From NCBI GenBank assembly GCA_949130485.1, contig OX422183.1, forward strand, positions 25,869,316 through 25,933,315: a stretch of 64,000 nucleotides of DNA, in the 5' to 3' direction. Made by a program: the position numbers and the translations under genes. A model generated the notes under the pieces. The model did no database searches, was not told the origin of the DNA, and worked only from the letters and a program-made list of their open reading frames with translations. Numbering within the stretch: the first letter of the stretch is position 1; each line of letters begins with the position of its first letter. Below are positions 47,018 through 59,162 of this stretch, piece by piece. Source of the DNA: Agelas oroides (taxonomy: Eukaryota; Porifera; Demospongiae; Agelasida; Agelasidae).

Positions 47018-47546
47018 GTGTAGCTATCTCTTGGATACACTGACAACGCAGTGGGAATGGAGGCGATGTAGCTAGCTGCACTACCTGCAAGGTTGAGCTT
47101 CTTAGAAGCTAGTAGCAAAAATCATATAAGCTAGGCAGTAATGTTGATGACATTCTGCCAAATGCATGCAAGTGAACCAAAAAAAATGAGCAAAAAGTTT
47201 CCCCACTAGGGTGAGGTCTTGGGGTATTGGGCTACCACGACACACGCAACACTACATGGCCAGAACAAGTTCCAGGTAACACCTGATGGCAGAGCCAGAG
47301 CCCCTCTCCTCCTTGCAGCTGGCTAGGCTGACACCCCTGGTTCCACTCCGTGTCCAGAGTCTGTGGGATGTAAGGGAGGAACAGAGCGGCCCCTAGACCA
47401 TATCGAGCAGCCAACTCGCATAGCTCTGAACCTTCTAACAGCTTTGGTTATGACTGTTAGTCCCCACAGTCTCCATGTAGGACACTCCCCAACAGCTGCG
47501 CACAGTGTGGGTACTAGTAAAAGTGTTTTTCTCCTATTTATACTGC

Positions 47547-47554
47547 TATAAAAT
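47547..47554 (+). promoter_or_regulatory. TATA-like box in S5
   Basis: TATAAAAT in the conserved position, followed by TGCGCGTGCGCGCG. Weak promoter-like call only. Confidence 0.25.
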
Positions 47555-48164
47555 GCGTCCCTAATAATTATGGGTTTCGAAACAATGAATATCATTAACG
47601 TCTCGTTAATTACATTTCCGCTTGCGCGTGCGCGCGTTCGCTTGCACCTCATTAGCCCTCGCGGTCGCGGAACCAGACTCGGACTCCGCAAGCTAACCAG
47701 ATCCAAACGCAGTTTTTGTCACTACTGACAGGGGCTGTGTGAAGGTCTGCAGTCTAGATCAAAGGACAAATGTTAGTTTCAGGCTAGGGTATAGCTGGAA
47801 GTAACAGCTAGCCACACGATCATGGCTGAGAGTCAACGTATGTTACGTATCAGAGACAGTGCTGCATTACGTGACAGATGATGTGGTGTCTTCTGGTTTC
47901 CCATGGTGTCTCATCGTCTAGCAGGTACAGGGTGCACTTGCAGATTGCTCTGAGATGAGCAGTCCGTGAGATATCAAGGTGATTGTGTAACCAACATAGG
48001 CAGTGTTGTCCCATTGTGTCTCATGATGTCACATGGGATCTCATATTACATGATGGTTCGTGTTGTCTGATGGTTTCAAGGTTTCATTTCGAAGCACCCT
48101 GATAACCAGTGTTTTTGAAGCATATGTACCAAAAAACAAGTCACTTTGACATAACTGCCCAACC

Positions 48165-48212
48165 CATTTGAGCCATAAATGCCACACCCATTTATGACAT
48201 AAATGCCATACC
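48165..48212 (+). repeat. 24-bp VNTR in S5, 2 units
   Basis: Two 24-bp units before TATTCAAGCGATG. Confidence 0.82.
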
Positions 48213-48490
48213 TATTCAAGCGATGAATGTCTCATTCCCAATTTGCCAACTGGTGCTGGTGCACCCCCACTTGACACACAACTGCCTCTGTTGCTGTCCC
48301 ACTATCCATTCCGTGTTCTGCTTCTGTGTCTTTCACTTTAGTCCATCTGTCCCTGTCCCTACGTCCCTGTCAATGTCCCTGTCACTATCCCTGTTCCCCT
48401 GTCCCTGTTGCTGTCACTATCCCTGGCCCCTGTCCCTATTCCTCTGTCCCTTTCTCTGTTCTAATCCGTCTGTCCCTGTCCCTATGTCTG

Positions 48491-48663
48491 TCCTTCTCCC
48501 CTTGCCCCGGTACCTGTCCCTGTCCATCTTCCTCTGTCCCAGGTCTGTCTCTGATCTCGTACCGGTACCAGTCCTTGCTTCTTTGTCATCTTCCCTCTCC
48601 CCTCCACTGTGTCCTTCTGCTCCTGTTTTTATCCCTCCAGGACCATTTCTGGCCCTCTCTTCC
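48491..48663 (+). repeat. M0 block, copy 5
   Basis: Same words as 332-501, with GTACCGGTAC intact. It lies about 150 bp after S5. Confidence 0.8.
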
Positions 48664-48797
48664 CGTTCCCCATTCCTATCCCTCTGTCCCTGTCTTTCTG
48701 TCCCTGTCCCTCTGTCCCTGTCACCCTGTCCGTGTCTCAGTCGCTATTCCAGTCCCTCTTTCCTTATTCTTGTCCGTCTGTTGTGCTTCTGTTCCTA

Positions 48798-49068
48798 TCC
48801 AAGTCCCCCTTTCCATGTCCCTTTCCGTAGATCCCCGTTTCTGTCCTCCTTTCCCTGTTCCTGTCCCTGTCTGTCTGTCACAGTCCCTGTCCTTCGGTCC
48901 ATGTCCATCTGCCCTTTCTCTGTTCCTGTACCTTTCGCTGTGATTCCTTCCTGTCCCTCTCTCATCCTGTCACTGTCCCTCTGTCCCTCTGTCCCTTTCC
49001 CTACCTCTGTCAATTGTCCATCCGTCCCTGTGTCCTTGTCCGTCTGTCCTCGCCCCTATTTCTGTGTC
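48798..49068 (+). repeat. B block, class I, copy 9
   Basis: TGCCCTTTCTCTG and TGTCAATTG forms; follows M0. Confidence 0.8.
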
Positions 49069-50823
49069 GCCCTCCCTGTTAACCTGTCCCCCTGTCCCTG
49101 TCCTCTGTTCCGATCCCTGTCCCTCTGTCCTTGTCCCCTGTCACTCTCCCTGTCCCTCTGTGCTGGCCCTCTGTCCTTCTCCCTCTGTCCTTGTCCCTCT
49201 GTCCTTGTCCCTCTGTCCTTGTCCCTCTGTCCTTGTCCCCTGTCACTCTCCCTGTCCCCCTTTCTCTGTCCCTCTGTTCCGGTCCTATACCCTTTGTGCT
49301 TGTCCCTCTGTTCCGATCCCGTTCCCTCTGTCCTTGTCCCCTGTCCCCCTGTCGCTGACCCTCTCTCCCTGTCCCTCTGTCCTTATCCATCTGTCACTCT
49401 GTCCCTGTTCCAGTCCTTGTCCGTCTGTATCTGTTCCTCTTTGTGTCCCTCTCCTTGTCCCTCTCTCCCTGTACCTATCTCCCTTTCTCTGTCCCTGTCC
49501 TCATCTCAATCTCCCTCTTCCTTGTTCATATCCGTTTGTCCCTGTACATCTGGCCCTGTCACTCTGTTCCTGTTCCTGTCCATCTGTCTCTGTCCCTGTC
49601 ACTGTCCCTCTATCCCTCTCTCTGTCCCTGTGTCCCTTTCAAATTTTCCGTCCCTCTGTCCGTGTTCTCCTGTCTATGTCCCAGTCCCAGTCCTTGTGCC
49701 TATGTATCTCCCTCTTCCCTGTCCTTCTATCCTTGTCCCTCTGTCTCCGTTCCTTTCTATCTGTCATAGTCCCTGTCCCTTTGCTGTCATTCATTTCCTA
49801 TCCCTCCTGTCATTGTCCCTGTCCCTGTCACTCTATCCCTCTTGCTGTTCCTGTCCCTCTGCAGCTGTCCCTGTCCTTCAACCCCTGTCCCTGTTCCTGT
49901 CGTTATCACTACCGCTCTGTCCCTGTCTGTGTCACCCTGTCCCCGTTCCTGTCCCTCTCCCGGTTCCCATCCGTCTGTTCCTCTGTTTCTCTTTCCCTCT
50001 GTTCCTGTCCCTATGTCTGGCCTTGTCCCTTTCCCCCGGTCTGACTATACCTGTCGCTCCCTGTCCTTGTTCCTCTCTTTGTCCCTGCCCTTGTTCCTGT
50101 TCCTGTCCCTGTCTGTGTCACTTTGTCTGTGTCACTCTGTCCATATCCCTGTCCCTCTGTCCCTGTTTGTGTCACCCTGTTCATGTTCCTGTCCTATGTC
50201 ACTGTTGCTCTGTCCCTGTCCCTATGTCTGTCCTTGTTTCTCTGTCCCTGTCTGACTATTCCTGTTGCTGTCCCTCTGTTGTTGTTTCTCTGTCCGTGTC
50301 TGACTATTCCTGTCACTGTCCCTCTGTCCCTGTCATGTCCTGTCCCTGTCCTGTCCCTGTCCATCTGTCCCTCTGTCACTCCCTCCCTTTCCTGTCCATG
50401 TTCCTGTCCGTGTTCCTGTCCCTTTCTTCCTGTTCCTATGTCCCATTGCCTGTTTGTGTGTCCATGTCCCAGTCCATTTCCCTCCACCCCTGTCCTTCTC
50501 CCCTGGTCCCTCTGTCCCTGTCTATCTGTCCCTGTCACTCAGTCCCTGTTCCCTGTTCCTGGGAGCTGTCTATCTGTCACAGTCCCTATCCCTCTGTACC
50601 TGTCGATTTGGCCTTCTCTTTGTCCCTGTCCCTATTGCTGTGATTTACTTCCTGTCCCTATCGCTGTCCCTAACTACCTTTTTCTCTCTCCCTCTGTCCC
50701 TATCCCTCTGTCCCTGTCCCTTTTCTTGTCCCTATCCTTGTCCGTCTGTCCTGTCTGTGTCACCCTGTCCCTGTTCCTGTCCCTCTTTCCTTATTCTTCT
50801 CCGTCTGTTGTCCTTCTGTTCCT

Positions 50824-51085
50824 GTCCTAGTCCCCTTTTCCATGTCCATTTCCATAGATCCCCGTTTCTGTCCTCCTTTCTCTGTTCCTGTCCCTGTCTG
50901 TCTGTCACAGTCCCTGTCCTTCGGTCCATGTTCATCTGCCCTTTCTCTGTTCCTGTCCCTTTCACTGTCATACTTTCCTGTCCCTCTCTCAGCCTGTCAC
51001 TGTCCCTCTGTCCCTTTCCCTACGTCTGTCAATTGTCCCTCCGTCCCTGTGTCCTTTTCCGTCTGTCCTTCCCCTATTTCTGTGT
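50824..51085 (+). repeat. B block, intermediate form, copy 10
   Basis: It has the class I TGCCCTTTCTC and TGTCAATTG words, but is preceded by a C block and carries the class II form TCCCTTTCACTGTCATACT. It looks like a recombinant between the two classes. Confidence 0.7.
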
Positions 51086-52630
51086 CCCTATCCCTGTCCT
51101 CCTGTCCCTGTCCCTCTGTCCCTGTCCCTCTGTCCCTGTCCCTCTGTCCCTGTCCATCTCTCCTTGTCCCCTGTCACTCTCCCTGCCCCCCTGTCCCTAT
51201 TTGTGTCCCTCTCCATGTCGTACCTGTCTCCTTGTCTCTGTCCCTGTCCTTCTCTCTATCTCCCTCTTCCTTGTCCATATCCCTTTGTCCCTGTACATCT
51301 GGCACTCTCACTCTGTCCCTGTTCCTGTCTTTGTCCATATCCATCTCCGTCTTCCTTGTCCCCATCCCTCTGTCCCCATACATCTGCCCTGTCACTCTGT
51401 CCCTCTTCCTGTCTTTGTCCTATCCATCTGTTCATATCCCTTTGTCCTTGTACATCTGGCCCTGTCACTCTGTCCCTGTTCCTGTCTTTGTCCTTATCCA
51501 TCTCCCTCTTCCTTGTCCCCATCCCTCTGTCCCTGTCCTTGGCCCTCTGTCACTCTGTCGCTGTTCCCTGTCACTCTGTCCCTGTTCCTGTCCTTGTCCG
51601 TCTGTCCTTGTCCCTCTGTCCCTGTTCCTGTCCTTGTCCGTCTGTCCTTGTCCCTGTCCCTATTTGTGTCCCTCTCCCTGTCCCTCTGTCCATGTCCCTG
51701 TCTTCCTGTCTGTGTCCCTGTCATCGTCTCTATCTCCCTCTTCCTTGTCCATATCCCTATGTCCCTGTACATCTCGCCCTGTCACTCTGTCCTTGTTTCT
51801 TCGTTCCTATTCATCTCCCTCTTCCTTGTCCATATCCCTATGTCCCTGTACATCTCGCCCAGTCACTCTCTCCCTGTTCCTGTCTTTGTCCCTATCCATC
51901 TCCCTCTTCCTTGTCCCTATCCCTCTGTCCGTGTACATCTGACCCTGTGACTCTGCTCCTGTTCCTGCCTTTGTTCCCTTCCATCTCCCTCTTCCTTGTT
52001 CATATCCGTTTGTCCCTGTACAACTGGCCCTGTGACTCTGTTCCTGTTCCTGTCCATCTGTATCTGTCTTTGTCACTGTCCCTCTATCCCTCTCTCTGTC
52101 CCTGTTCTCCTGTCTATGTCCCAGTCCCAGTCCTTGTCCCTATGTATCTCCCTCTTCCCTGTCCTTCTATCCTGGTCCCTCTGTCCCCGTTCCTTTCTAT
52201 CTGACATAGTCCCTGTCCCTTTGCTGTCATTCATTTCCTATCCCTCCTGTCATTGTCTCTGTCCCAGTCACTCTATCCCTCTTCCTGTTCCTGTCCCTCT
52301 GCAGCTGCCCCTGTCCTTCAACCCCTGTCCCTGTTCCTGTCGTTATCACTACCGCTCTGTCCCTGTCTGTGTCACTTTGTCTGTGTCACTCTGTCCGTAT
52401 CCCTGTCCCTCTGTCCCTGTTTGTGTCACCCTGTTCATGTTCCTGTCCTATGTCACTGTTTGTGTCACCCTGTTCATGTTCCTGTCCTATGTCACTGTTC
52501 CTCTGTCCCTGTCGCTATGTCTGTCCTTGTTTCTCTGTCCCTGTCTGACTATTCCCCTCGCTGTCCGTCTGTTGTTGTTTCTCTGTCCGTGTCTGACTAT
52601 TCCTGTCACTGTCCCTCTGTCCCTGTCATG

Positions 52631-52685
52631 TCCTGTCCCTGTCCTGTCCCTGTCCTGTCCCTGTCCTGTCCCTGTCCTGTCCCTG
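52631..52685 (+). repeat. 11-bp VNTR TCCTGTCCCTG, 5 units
   Basis: Five perfect 11-mers between GTCATG and TCGATCTG. This is the longest allele of this tract in the window. Confidence 0.88.
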
Positions 52686-53163
52686 TCGATCTGTCCATCT
52701 GTCCCTCTCTCCCTGTCCTGTCCATGTTCCTGTCCGTGTTCCTGTCCCTTTCTTCCTGTTCCTATGTCCCATTGCCTGTTTGTTTGTCCATGTCCCAGTC
52801 CATTTCCCTCCACCCCTGTCCTTCTCCCCTGGTCCCTCTGTCCCTGTCTATCTGTTCCTGTCACTCAGTCCCCGTTCCCTGTTCCTGGGAGCTGTCTATC
52901 TGTCACACTCCCTATCCCTCTGTCCCTGTCGATCTGGCCTTGTCTTTGTCCCTGTCCCTATTGCTGTGGTTTTCTTCCTGACCATATCGCTGTCCCAAAC
53001 TACCTTTTTCTCTCTCCCTCTGTCCCTATCCCTCTGTCCCTATCCCTCTGTCCCTGTCCCTTTTCCTGTCCCTATCCTTGTCCGTCTGTCCTGTCTGTGT
53101 CACCCTGTCCCTGTTCCTGTCCCTCTTTCCTTATTCTTCTCTGTCCGTTGTCCTTCTGTTCCT

Positions 53164-53447
53164 CTCCAAGTCCCCCTTTCCATGTCCATTTCCGTAGATC
53201 CCCGTTTCTCTCCTCCTTTCCCTGTTCCTGTCCCTGTCTGTCTGTCACAGTCCCTGTCCTTCGGTCCGTGTCCATCTGTCATGTCTCTGTTCCTGTCCCT
53301 TTCGCTGTCATTCTTTCCCGTCCCTCTCTCACTCTGTCACTGTCCTTCTGTCCCTTTCCCTGCGTCTGCCAATTGTCCCTCCGTCCCTGTTTACTCTATC
53401 CCTGTCCCTGTGTCCTTGTCCATCTGTCCTCGCCCCTATTTCTGTGT
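53164..53447 (+). repeat. B block, class II, copy 11
   Basis: CATCTGTCATGTCTCTG and TGCCAATTG plus GTTTACTCTATCCC; preceded by a C block. Confidence 0.8.
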
Positions 53448-54915
53448 CCCTCTCCCTGTCCCTCTGTCCTTGTCCCCAGTCACTCTCCCTGTCCCCCTGT
53501 CCTTGTCCCTCTGTCGTGTCCCTCAGTGCCTGTCCTTCTGTCTCTGTCTCATCTCTGTTGGTCCCTATACCTCTTTCCTTATTCCAGTCCCTGTGTCCCT
53601 GTCCCTATGTCCTTGTGCATCTGTCCTTCACCTACTTCTGTGTCCCTCTCCCTGTCCTCTTGTCACACTGTCCCTGTCCCTTTGTCACAGTCCTCTGTCC
53701 TTGTCTCTCTGTCCCTATCCCTCTGTCCTTGTCTCCTGTCACTCACCCTGTCCTCTTGTCTCTATTTGTGTCCCTCTCCATGTCCCTCTGTCCCTGTACC
53801 TGTCTGCTTGTCTCTGTCCCTGTCCTTGTGTCTATGTCACTCTTCCTTGTCCATATCCATTTGTCCCCATACATCTGGCACTGTCATCCTGTCCCTGATC
53901 CTTTCTGTGTCCATATCCATCTCCGTCTTCCTTGTCCCTATCCCTCTGTCCCTGTACATCTGGCCCTGTCACTCTGTTTCTGTTCCTGTCCATCTGTCTC
54001 TGTCCCTGTCACTGTCCCTCTATCCCTCTCTCTGTCCCTGTGTCCCTTTCAATTTTTCCGTCCCTCTGTCCCTGTTCTCCTGTCTTTGTCCCAGTCCCAG
54101 TCTTGTGCCTATGTATCTCCCTCTTCCCTGTCCTTCTATCCTGGTCCCTCTGTCCCCATTCTTTTCTGTCTGTAATAGTCCCTGTCCCTTTGCTGTCATT
54201 CATTTCCTATCCCTGTCCCAGTCCCTCTGTCCCTCATTCTCTGTCCCTATGTTTTTCCTTCTCCCTGTCACTCTATCCATTCCCCTGTTCCTATTCCCGT
54301 CCCTTTGCAGCTGTCCCTCTCCTTCAACCCCAGTCGCTGTTTCTGGTGTTATCACTATCGCTCTGTCCCTGTCTGTGTCACCCTGTCCCCATTCCTGTCC
54401 CTTTGTCCCTTTTCCTCTGTCCCTTTCTCTGTTCCCGTCCGTCTGTCCCTGTCCCTCTGTTTCTCTTTACCTCTGTTGCTGTCACTGTGTCTGGCCCTGT
54501 CCCTCTATCCCTGTTTGACTATTCTTGTCGGATCCTGTCCTTGTTCCTCTCTTTGTCCCTGCCCTTGTTCCCGTTCCTGTCCCTGTCTGTGTCACTTTGT
54601 CTCTGTCATTCTGTCCCTGTTCCTGTCCCTTTGTTTCTGTTCCTCTGTCCCAGTCCTTGTTTTGTCCGTCCCTGTCCTGGTCCATTTCCCTCTCTCCCTG
54701 TTTCCGTCCCTGTCCTTCTGTCCTGGTCCCTCTGTCTCTATCCATCTGTTCCTGTCACTCAGTCCCTGTTGCTTATTCCTGTCTATCTATCATGGTCCCT
54801 GTCCATCTGTCATTGTCTCTGTCCCTGTGCATTTCGCTGTCCTTATTGCTGTCCCCAACTCGCTGTCCCTCTGTCCCTGTCCCTATGAGTTCCTTAAGCT
54901 TGTCCCTCTGTCCGT

Positions 54916-55034
54916 ATTAACTCTACCCCTTGTTCATAGTGCCATGGGTGCATGTGTTAAATTTGCCATGTCCAAAGTTATTTGGTGTATAATTTATATG
55001 TATATAGGCTGCCTTAACTGTTCTGAGGGTTATT
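54916..55034 (+). repeat. M1, A/T-rich island, copy 5
   Basis: 119 bp; preceded by GAGTTCCTTAAGCTTG; has TTTGCCATG where most copies have TTTGGCATG; 1.4 kb before S6. Confidence 0.88.
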
Positions 55035-56442
55035 GTCCCTATCCCTGTCCCTCTGTCCCTGTTTGTGTCACCCTGTTCATGTTCCTGTCCTTTGTCACTG
55101 TTCCTCTGTCCCTGTCCCTATGTCTGTCCTTGTTTCTCTGTCCCTGTCTGACTATTCCTGTCGCTGTCCCTCTGTCCTTGTTTCTCTGTGCCTGTGTGAC
55201 TATCCCTGTCACAGTCCCTCTGTCCCTGTCATATCCTGTCCCTGTCCCTGTCCTGTCCCTGGCCTGTCCCTGTCCATCTGTCCCTCTGTCCCTGTCCTGT
55301 CCACGTTCCTGTCCCTCCTCCTGTCCCTTTCTTCCTGTTCCTATGTCCCATTCCCTGTTTGTGTGTCCATGTCCCAGTCCATTTCCCTCCACCCCTGTCT
55401 TTCTCCCCTGATCCCTCTGTCCCTGTCTATCTGTTCCTGTCACTCAGTCCCTGTTCCCTGTTCCTGGGTACTGTCTATCTGTCACAGTCCCTGTCCCTCT
55501 GTCCCTGTCGATCTGGCCTTGTCATGTCCCTGTCCCTATCGCTGTCCCAAACTACCTTTTCCTCTCTCCCTCTGTCCTTATCCCTCTGTCCCTGTCCCTT
55601 TTGCTGTACCTATTCTTGTCCCTCTGTCCTGTCTTTGTCACCCTGTCCCTGTTCCTGTCGCTATGTCTCTGTATCTCCATCCCTTTCCCTGTTTCTATCT
55701 TTCTGTCTCAGTCCATGTTTGTATGTCCCACCGTTCCTGTCCCTGTCCATTTCCCTGTCCATCTCCCTCTCTCCTTGTCCCGGATGTTGTCTCTCTATTC
55801 CTCCCTCTGTCCCTCTGTCCCTATCCATGTTCTCATATCTCTGCCCCTGTCCTTGTCCTTGTGCCTATTTGTCTCCCTCTTCCCTATCCTTCTTTCCAAG
55901 TCCCTCTGTTCCTGTTCATCTGTTCTGGCCCCTCTGTCCCTGTCCATCTGTTCCTGTCACTCTGTCCCTGTTCCTATCTATCTGTTACAGTCACCCTATC
56001 ATTGTACCCCTGTCACTCTGTTCCAGTCACTGTGCCTTTGTTCCTGTCCCTTTCCGTCAGTCCATGTGCTGGCCTCTGTCCATGTCCCTCTGTTCCTGTG
56101 ACCCTCGACGTCCTTGTCCTTGTCACTATCTCTCTCTCCCTGTCCCTGTACCTGGGCCTTTGTCCCAAACTCTTTGTCCTTGTCCCTCTGTCCCTAACTC
56201 TTTCTCCTCTGTCCCTGTCTGTCTGTCCATCTTCCAGTTCCTCTACTTGTCCATATCCCTCTCTCCCTGTCCCTCTGTCCGTATCTCAGTCCTTGTCTTA
56301 CTCTCCCTGTCCCCGTCCCTGTCCCTCATTCCCTATTCATGTCTGTCTTTCCCTGTCCCTATGTCCCTTTCCCTGTCTCTCTCTCCCTGCCTCTTTCGCT
56401 CTATCCCCCTCTCCCTGTCCCTGTGTTTGTCCTTCTGTCCTT

Positions 56443-57157
56443 GACTCTACCCTCTCTTTCGTTGATATACCTGGTTCTACTAGGTTCATTATGACATCCC
56501 CCAACTTTTGTAGTTGTACTGGATTACCCTTAACTCTACTGGGTTACCCTTCACTCTACCGAACTCTATGCTATAATGCTCTACCAGGTTTAGTTGAACT
56601 CTCCTACAGTCTGCTACGTTGTACTACTAGAATCTATACAACACTCTGTATCCCCCTCTACCGTAGCTTCTAATGGAATCTGCCTGACTCCACTACACTC
56701 TACAATAGATCTACCTGATTCTAAGGGACTCTGCTTGACTCCACCTCTCTCTGCCATGGCTCTATCTGATTCTACAGGAGAGTATTTGACTCCACCTCAC
56801 TTCACCATGGATTTCCTGGTTCCAATCAATGCCACCCTTACTCTACATCTTTCTGCTTCTACTTGACTGTTGTTATTTTACAAATATAGTGGTTTTGTTG
56901 CTTCTTACTTTCTTTTTTCCTACTTGTATGCACTTACTCCTTACTAAAGCATCCCTGCATGTCTCAAGAAGTCATGCTAGAACTAGGGCAGAATCTGCAT
57001 CTAGTGAGGTTTTTCTGTATTGAAGAAGTCCCACAATCAACTTTACACTGACATGAATTCTGCACAATGTAACACGCTATTAAAGCAGAAACCCTTCCCC
57101 CTGACTCACCTCAGAACCAGCCAAATCCCCCTCCACTTATCCCCAGTAACAGTCTAA
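56443..57157 (+). repeat. Spacer module S6 (truncated after about 0.7 kb)
   Basis: Only the first third of the spacer is present: the CTCTAC-rich part, the 90-codon + frame (56594-56866), and sequence up to CCCAGTAACAGTCTAA. It then joins array sequence (ATGTCTGAACTTGTCC). Hairpin, TATA box, VNTR, tail and M0 are all missing. The array side of the junction falls in the same array segment as the S2 junction. Confidence 0.88.
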
Positions 57158-58355
57158 ATGTCTGAACTTGTCCCTCTCCCCCGGTCTGACTATTCCTGTC
57201 GGTCCCTGTCCTTGTTCCACCCTTTGTCCCTGCCCTTGTTCCTGTTCCCATCCCTGTCTGTGTCACTTTGTCTGTGTCACTCTGTCCCTGTTCCTGTGCC
57301 TTTGTTTCTGTTGCTATATGTCCCTGTCCTTGTCCCTCTGTCTCTATTCATCTGTTGCCGTCACTCAGTCCCTGTTGCCTGTTCCTGTCTATCTGTCACA
57401 TTCCCTATCCATTTTCTCTGTCATTGTCTCTGTCCCTGTGCATTTCGCTGTCCTTATTGCTATCCCCAACTCACTGTCCCTCTGTCCGTGTTCATCTCCC
57501 TCTTCCTTGTTCATACCCCTTTGTCGCTATCCATCTCCCTCTTTCTTGTACCTATCCCTCTGTCCCTGTCCCTCTGTCCCTGTCCATTTCTCCTTGGCCC
57601 TCTGTCACTCTGTCACAGTTCCCTGTCACTCTGTCCCTGTTCCTGTCCTTGTCCGTCTGTCCTTGTCCCTGTCCCTATTTCTGTCCCTCTCCCTGTCCGT
57701 CTGTCCCTGTACCTATCTCCCTGTCTCTGTCCCTCTCCTCATCTCTATCTCCCTTTTCTTTATCCATATCCTTTTGTCCCTGTACATCTCGCCCTGTCAC
57801 TCTGTCCCTGTTCCTGTCTTTGTCCCTATCCATCTCCCTCTTCCTTGTTCATATCTGTTTGTCCCTGTACATCTGGCCCTGTCACTCTGTTCCTATTCCT
57901 GTCCATCTGTATCTGTCCCTGTCACTGTCCCTCTATCCCTCTCTCCGTCACTGTGTCCCTATCAATTTTTCCATCCCTCTGTCCCTGTTTTCCTGTCTAT
58001 GTCCCAGTCCCAGTCCTTGTGCCTATGTATCTCCCTCTTCCCTGTCCTTCTATCCTGGTCCCTCTGTCCCCGTTCCTTTCTATCTGTCATAGTCCCTGTC
58101 CCTTTGCTGTCATTCATTTCCTATCCCTCCTGTCATTGTCCCTGTCCCTGTCACTCTATCTCTGTTCCTGTTCCTGTCCCTCTGCAGCTGTCCCTGTCCT
58201 TCAACCCCTGTCCCTGTTCCTGTTGTTATCACCACCGCTCTGTCCCTGTCTGTGTCACCCTGTCCCCGTTCCTGTCCCTCTCTCGGTCCGTGTCTCAGTC
58301 GCTATTCCAGTCCCTCTTTCCTTAATCTTGTCCGTCTGTTGTGCTTCTGTTCCTG

Positions 58356-58578
58356 TCCAAGTCCCCCTTTCCATGTCCCTTTCTGTAGATCCCCGTTTCT
58401 GTCCTCCTTTCCCTGTTCCTGTCCCTGTCTGTCTGTCACAGTCCTGTACCTTTCGCTGTGATTCCTTCCTGTCCCTCTATCAGCCTGTCACTGTCCCTCT
58501 GTCCCTTTCCCTACCTCTGTCAATTGTCCCTCCGTCCCTGTGTCCTTGTCCGTCTGTCCTCGCCCCTATTTCTGTGTC
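58356..58578 (+). repeat. B block, class I with deletion, copy 12
   Basis: About 40 bp are missing between CACAGTCC and TGTACCTTTCGCTG (the CCTTCGGTCCATGTCC and TGCCCTTTCTC words). The rest matches class I. Confidence 0.75.
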
Positions 58579-59138
58579 GCTCTCCCTGTTCACCTGTCCC
58601 CTTGTCCCTGTCCTCTGTTCCGATCCCTTTCCCTCTGTCCTTGTCCCCTGTCACTCTCCCTGTCACTCTCCCTGTCCCTCTGTGCTGTCCCTCTGTCCTT
58701 CTCCCTCTGTCCTTGTCCTTCTGTCCTTGTCCCTCTGTCCTTGTCCCTCTGTCCTTGTCCCCTGTCACTCTCCCTGTCCCCGTGTCCCTGTCCCTCTGTT
58801 CCGGTCCCGTTCCCTCTGTCCTTGTCCCCTGTCCCCCTTTCGCTGACCCTCTGTCCCTGTCCCTCTGTGCTATCCCTCTGTCCTTCTCCCTCTGTCCTTG
58901 TCCCTCTGTCGCTGTCCCTCTGTCCTTGTTCCCTGTCACTCTCCCTGTCCCACTGTCCCTGTCCCTCTGTTGTGATCCTCAGTCCCTGTCCCCTGTCACT
59001 CTCCCTGTCCCTCTGTCCGTCTCCCTCTGTCATGTCCCTCATTCCCTGTCCTTCTTTCCTTATTCCAGTCCATTTGTCCCTGTTCATGTGTCCTAGTCTG
59101 TCTGTCCTTTCCCCTATTTCTGTGTATCTCTACCTGTT

Positions 59139-59162
59139 CCCCTGTCCCCCTGTCCCCCTGTC
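59139..59162 (+). repeat. CCCCTGTC octamer, 3 units
   Basis: Three perfect octamers after GTGTATCTCTACCTGTT. Same allele size as at 4016. Confidence 0.85.

Larger units (their letters stand above)
46039..48340 (+). repeat. Spacer module S5 (complete, single tail unit)
   Basis: Full-length spacer. 90-codon + frame at 46186-46458; hairpin at 46960-47017; 127-codon - frame at 47323-47706; TATAAAAT at 47547-47554; two VNTR units (48165-48212); one 181-bp tail unit. Private changes include loss of about 20 bp near 47115 (the ATAGATAGTCAAGAG word) and a TATGTTACG duplication near 47840. Confidence 0.88.
48341..56442 (+). repeat. Hexamer satellite array A6
   Basis: An 8.1-kb array. Blocks: M0 at 48491, B class I at 48798, C near 50447, B intermediate at 50824, C near 52770, B class II at 53164, M1 at 54916, C near 55347, and D near 55765-56130. 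The C-B pair occurs twice in succession, about 2.3 kb apart, so this unit carries an internal segmental duplication. A short tandem duplication (GTTTGTGTCACCCTG to CCTATGTCACT) lies near 52420-52500. No gene is seen. Confidence 0.93.
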
